Shown here: positions 5,956-6,507 of the stretch, one piece after another | Layout of the letters: each line of letters starts with the position of its first letter | How positions within the stretch are numbered: the stretch's first letter is position 1 | NCBI GenBank assembly: GCA_030590405.1 | Contig: JAUUYO010000191.1 | Span: 1 to 6,507, forward strand | DNA from: Kangiellaceae bacterium | GTDB taxonomy: Bacteria; Pseudomonadota; Gammaproteobacteria; Enterobacterales; Kangiellaceae | DNA: 6,507 bases | Reading direction: 5' to 3' | Position numbers and translations under genes: made by a program | Notes under the pieces: model-generated | Databases searched by the model: none | The model's input: only the letters and a program-made list of their open reading frames with translations | What the model was told of the DNA's origin: nothing

Positions 5956-6507
5956 TGGGTATCATGGCTCAATTTATGGTGTGGATTGATGATCGTTTTC
6001 CAGCCACCAAAGTTTGGAACGAGCATTTAGCTCAATACTACGCGCCTAAAAACTTTAACTTCTGGTATTTCTTCGGTTCTTTAGCCATGTTGGTACTGGT
6101 CAATCAGATTTTGACAGGTATCTGGCTCACTATGAACTATACTCCCACTGCGGAAGGCGCGTTTGCATCGATCGAATTTATTCGTCGTGATGTTGAATGG
6201 GGACACTTGTTACTTGGCATGCATGCTACCGGCGCTTCCGCATTTTTTGTGGTCGTCTATTTACATATGTTCCGTGGTTTAATCTACGGTTCATTTAGAA
6301 AGCCAAGAGAGCTTGTCTGGATCTTTGGTATGATTATTTTTGTATTGTTAATGGCCGAAGGTTTTATGGGCTATTTGCTTCCATGGGGCAATATGTCTTA
6401 CTGGGGCGCTCAGGTCATTATCAATCTATTTAGTGCCATTCCGGTGGTCGGTGAAGATCTGGCTATCTGGATCCGTGGTGACTTTATCATCTCAGGTGCC
6501 ACCTTAA
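5955..6507 (+). CDS. petB: Ubiquinol-cytochrome c reductase, cytochrome b subunit, 3' partial
   Basis: The first 184 codons are present and the frame is still open at the window edge; full-length bacterial cytochrome b is roughly 400 residues. Transmembrane segments can be seen at about 36-60, 88-110 and 121-142. His90 (GMHATGAS) and His104 (YLHMFRG), 14 residues apart, are the first haem-ligand histidines of each pair; the second pair lies beyond the edge. GYLLPWGNMSYWGAQVI (139-155) and NLFSAIPVVGEDL (157-169) are the Qo-site helix and cd region typical of the family. The PEWY motif would come later. The protein binds hemes bL and bH and carries both quinone sites of complex III in the inner membrane. 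It follows petA with a one-base overlap; the cytochrome c1 gene is expected downstream. Confidence 0.97.
   Translation, partial: MGIMAQFMVWIDDRFPATKVWNEHLAQYYAPKNFNFWYFFGSLAMLVLVNQILTGIWLTMNYTPTAEGAFASIEFIRRDVEWGHLLLGMHATGASAFFVVVYLHMFRGLIYGSFRKPRELVWIFGMIIFVLLMAEGFMGYLLPWGNMSYWGAQVIINLFSAIPVVGEDLAIWIRGDFIISGATL

Overview
The window looks like chromosomal DNA of a gammaproteobacterium of moderate to low GC. The best anchors are the start of a cytochrome bc1 operon (Rieske protein followed by cytochrome b, in the proteobacterial petA-petB arrangement) and a three-subunit 5-oxoprolinase cluster. The protein texture recalls marine gammaproteobacteria such as the Kangiella/Aliikangiella group, but that is an impression from memory, not a demonstrated assignment.

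Layout. (1) Bases 1-807, plus strand: the C-terminal two thirds or so of a HlyD-type membrane fusion protein, cut by the window edge. (2) Bases 843-4813, minus strand: a tightly packed cluster, read from the right as pxpA, pxpB, pxpC and a group II PLP-dependent decarboxylase. The three pxp genes are joined by ATGA start/stop overlaps, and the decarboxylase follows after 61 bases (7 if a TTG start is used). (3) Bases 4814-5367: a 554-base divergent intergenic region without a credible gene. It holds a degenerate 16-bp tandem repeat (about four copies) and an 11-bp perfect inverted repeat near the pxpA end. (4) Bases 5368-6507, plus strand: petA and the first 184 codons of petB, with start and stop overlapping as TAATG.

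How the genes work together. PxpABC is expected to hydrolyse 5-oxoproline (pyroglutamate) to glutamate with ATP. The decarboxylase downstream on the same strand may act on an amino acid linked to that route, but its substrate cannot be read from the sequence. petA and petB encode two of the three catalytic subunits of the ubiquinol:cytochrome c oxidoreductase; cytochrome c1 should lie past the right edge. The HlyD-like protein converges on the decarboxylase gene, is AT-rich, and probably belongs to an export locus to the left.

I see no clearly new system. The most useful leads are the pairing of a more GC-rich decarboxylase with pxpABC and the repeat cluster in the divergent control region.
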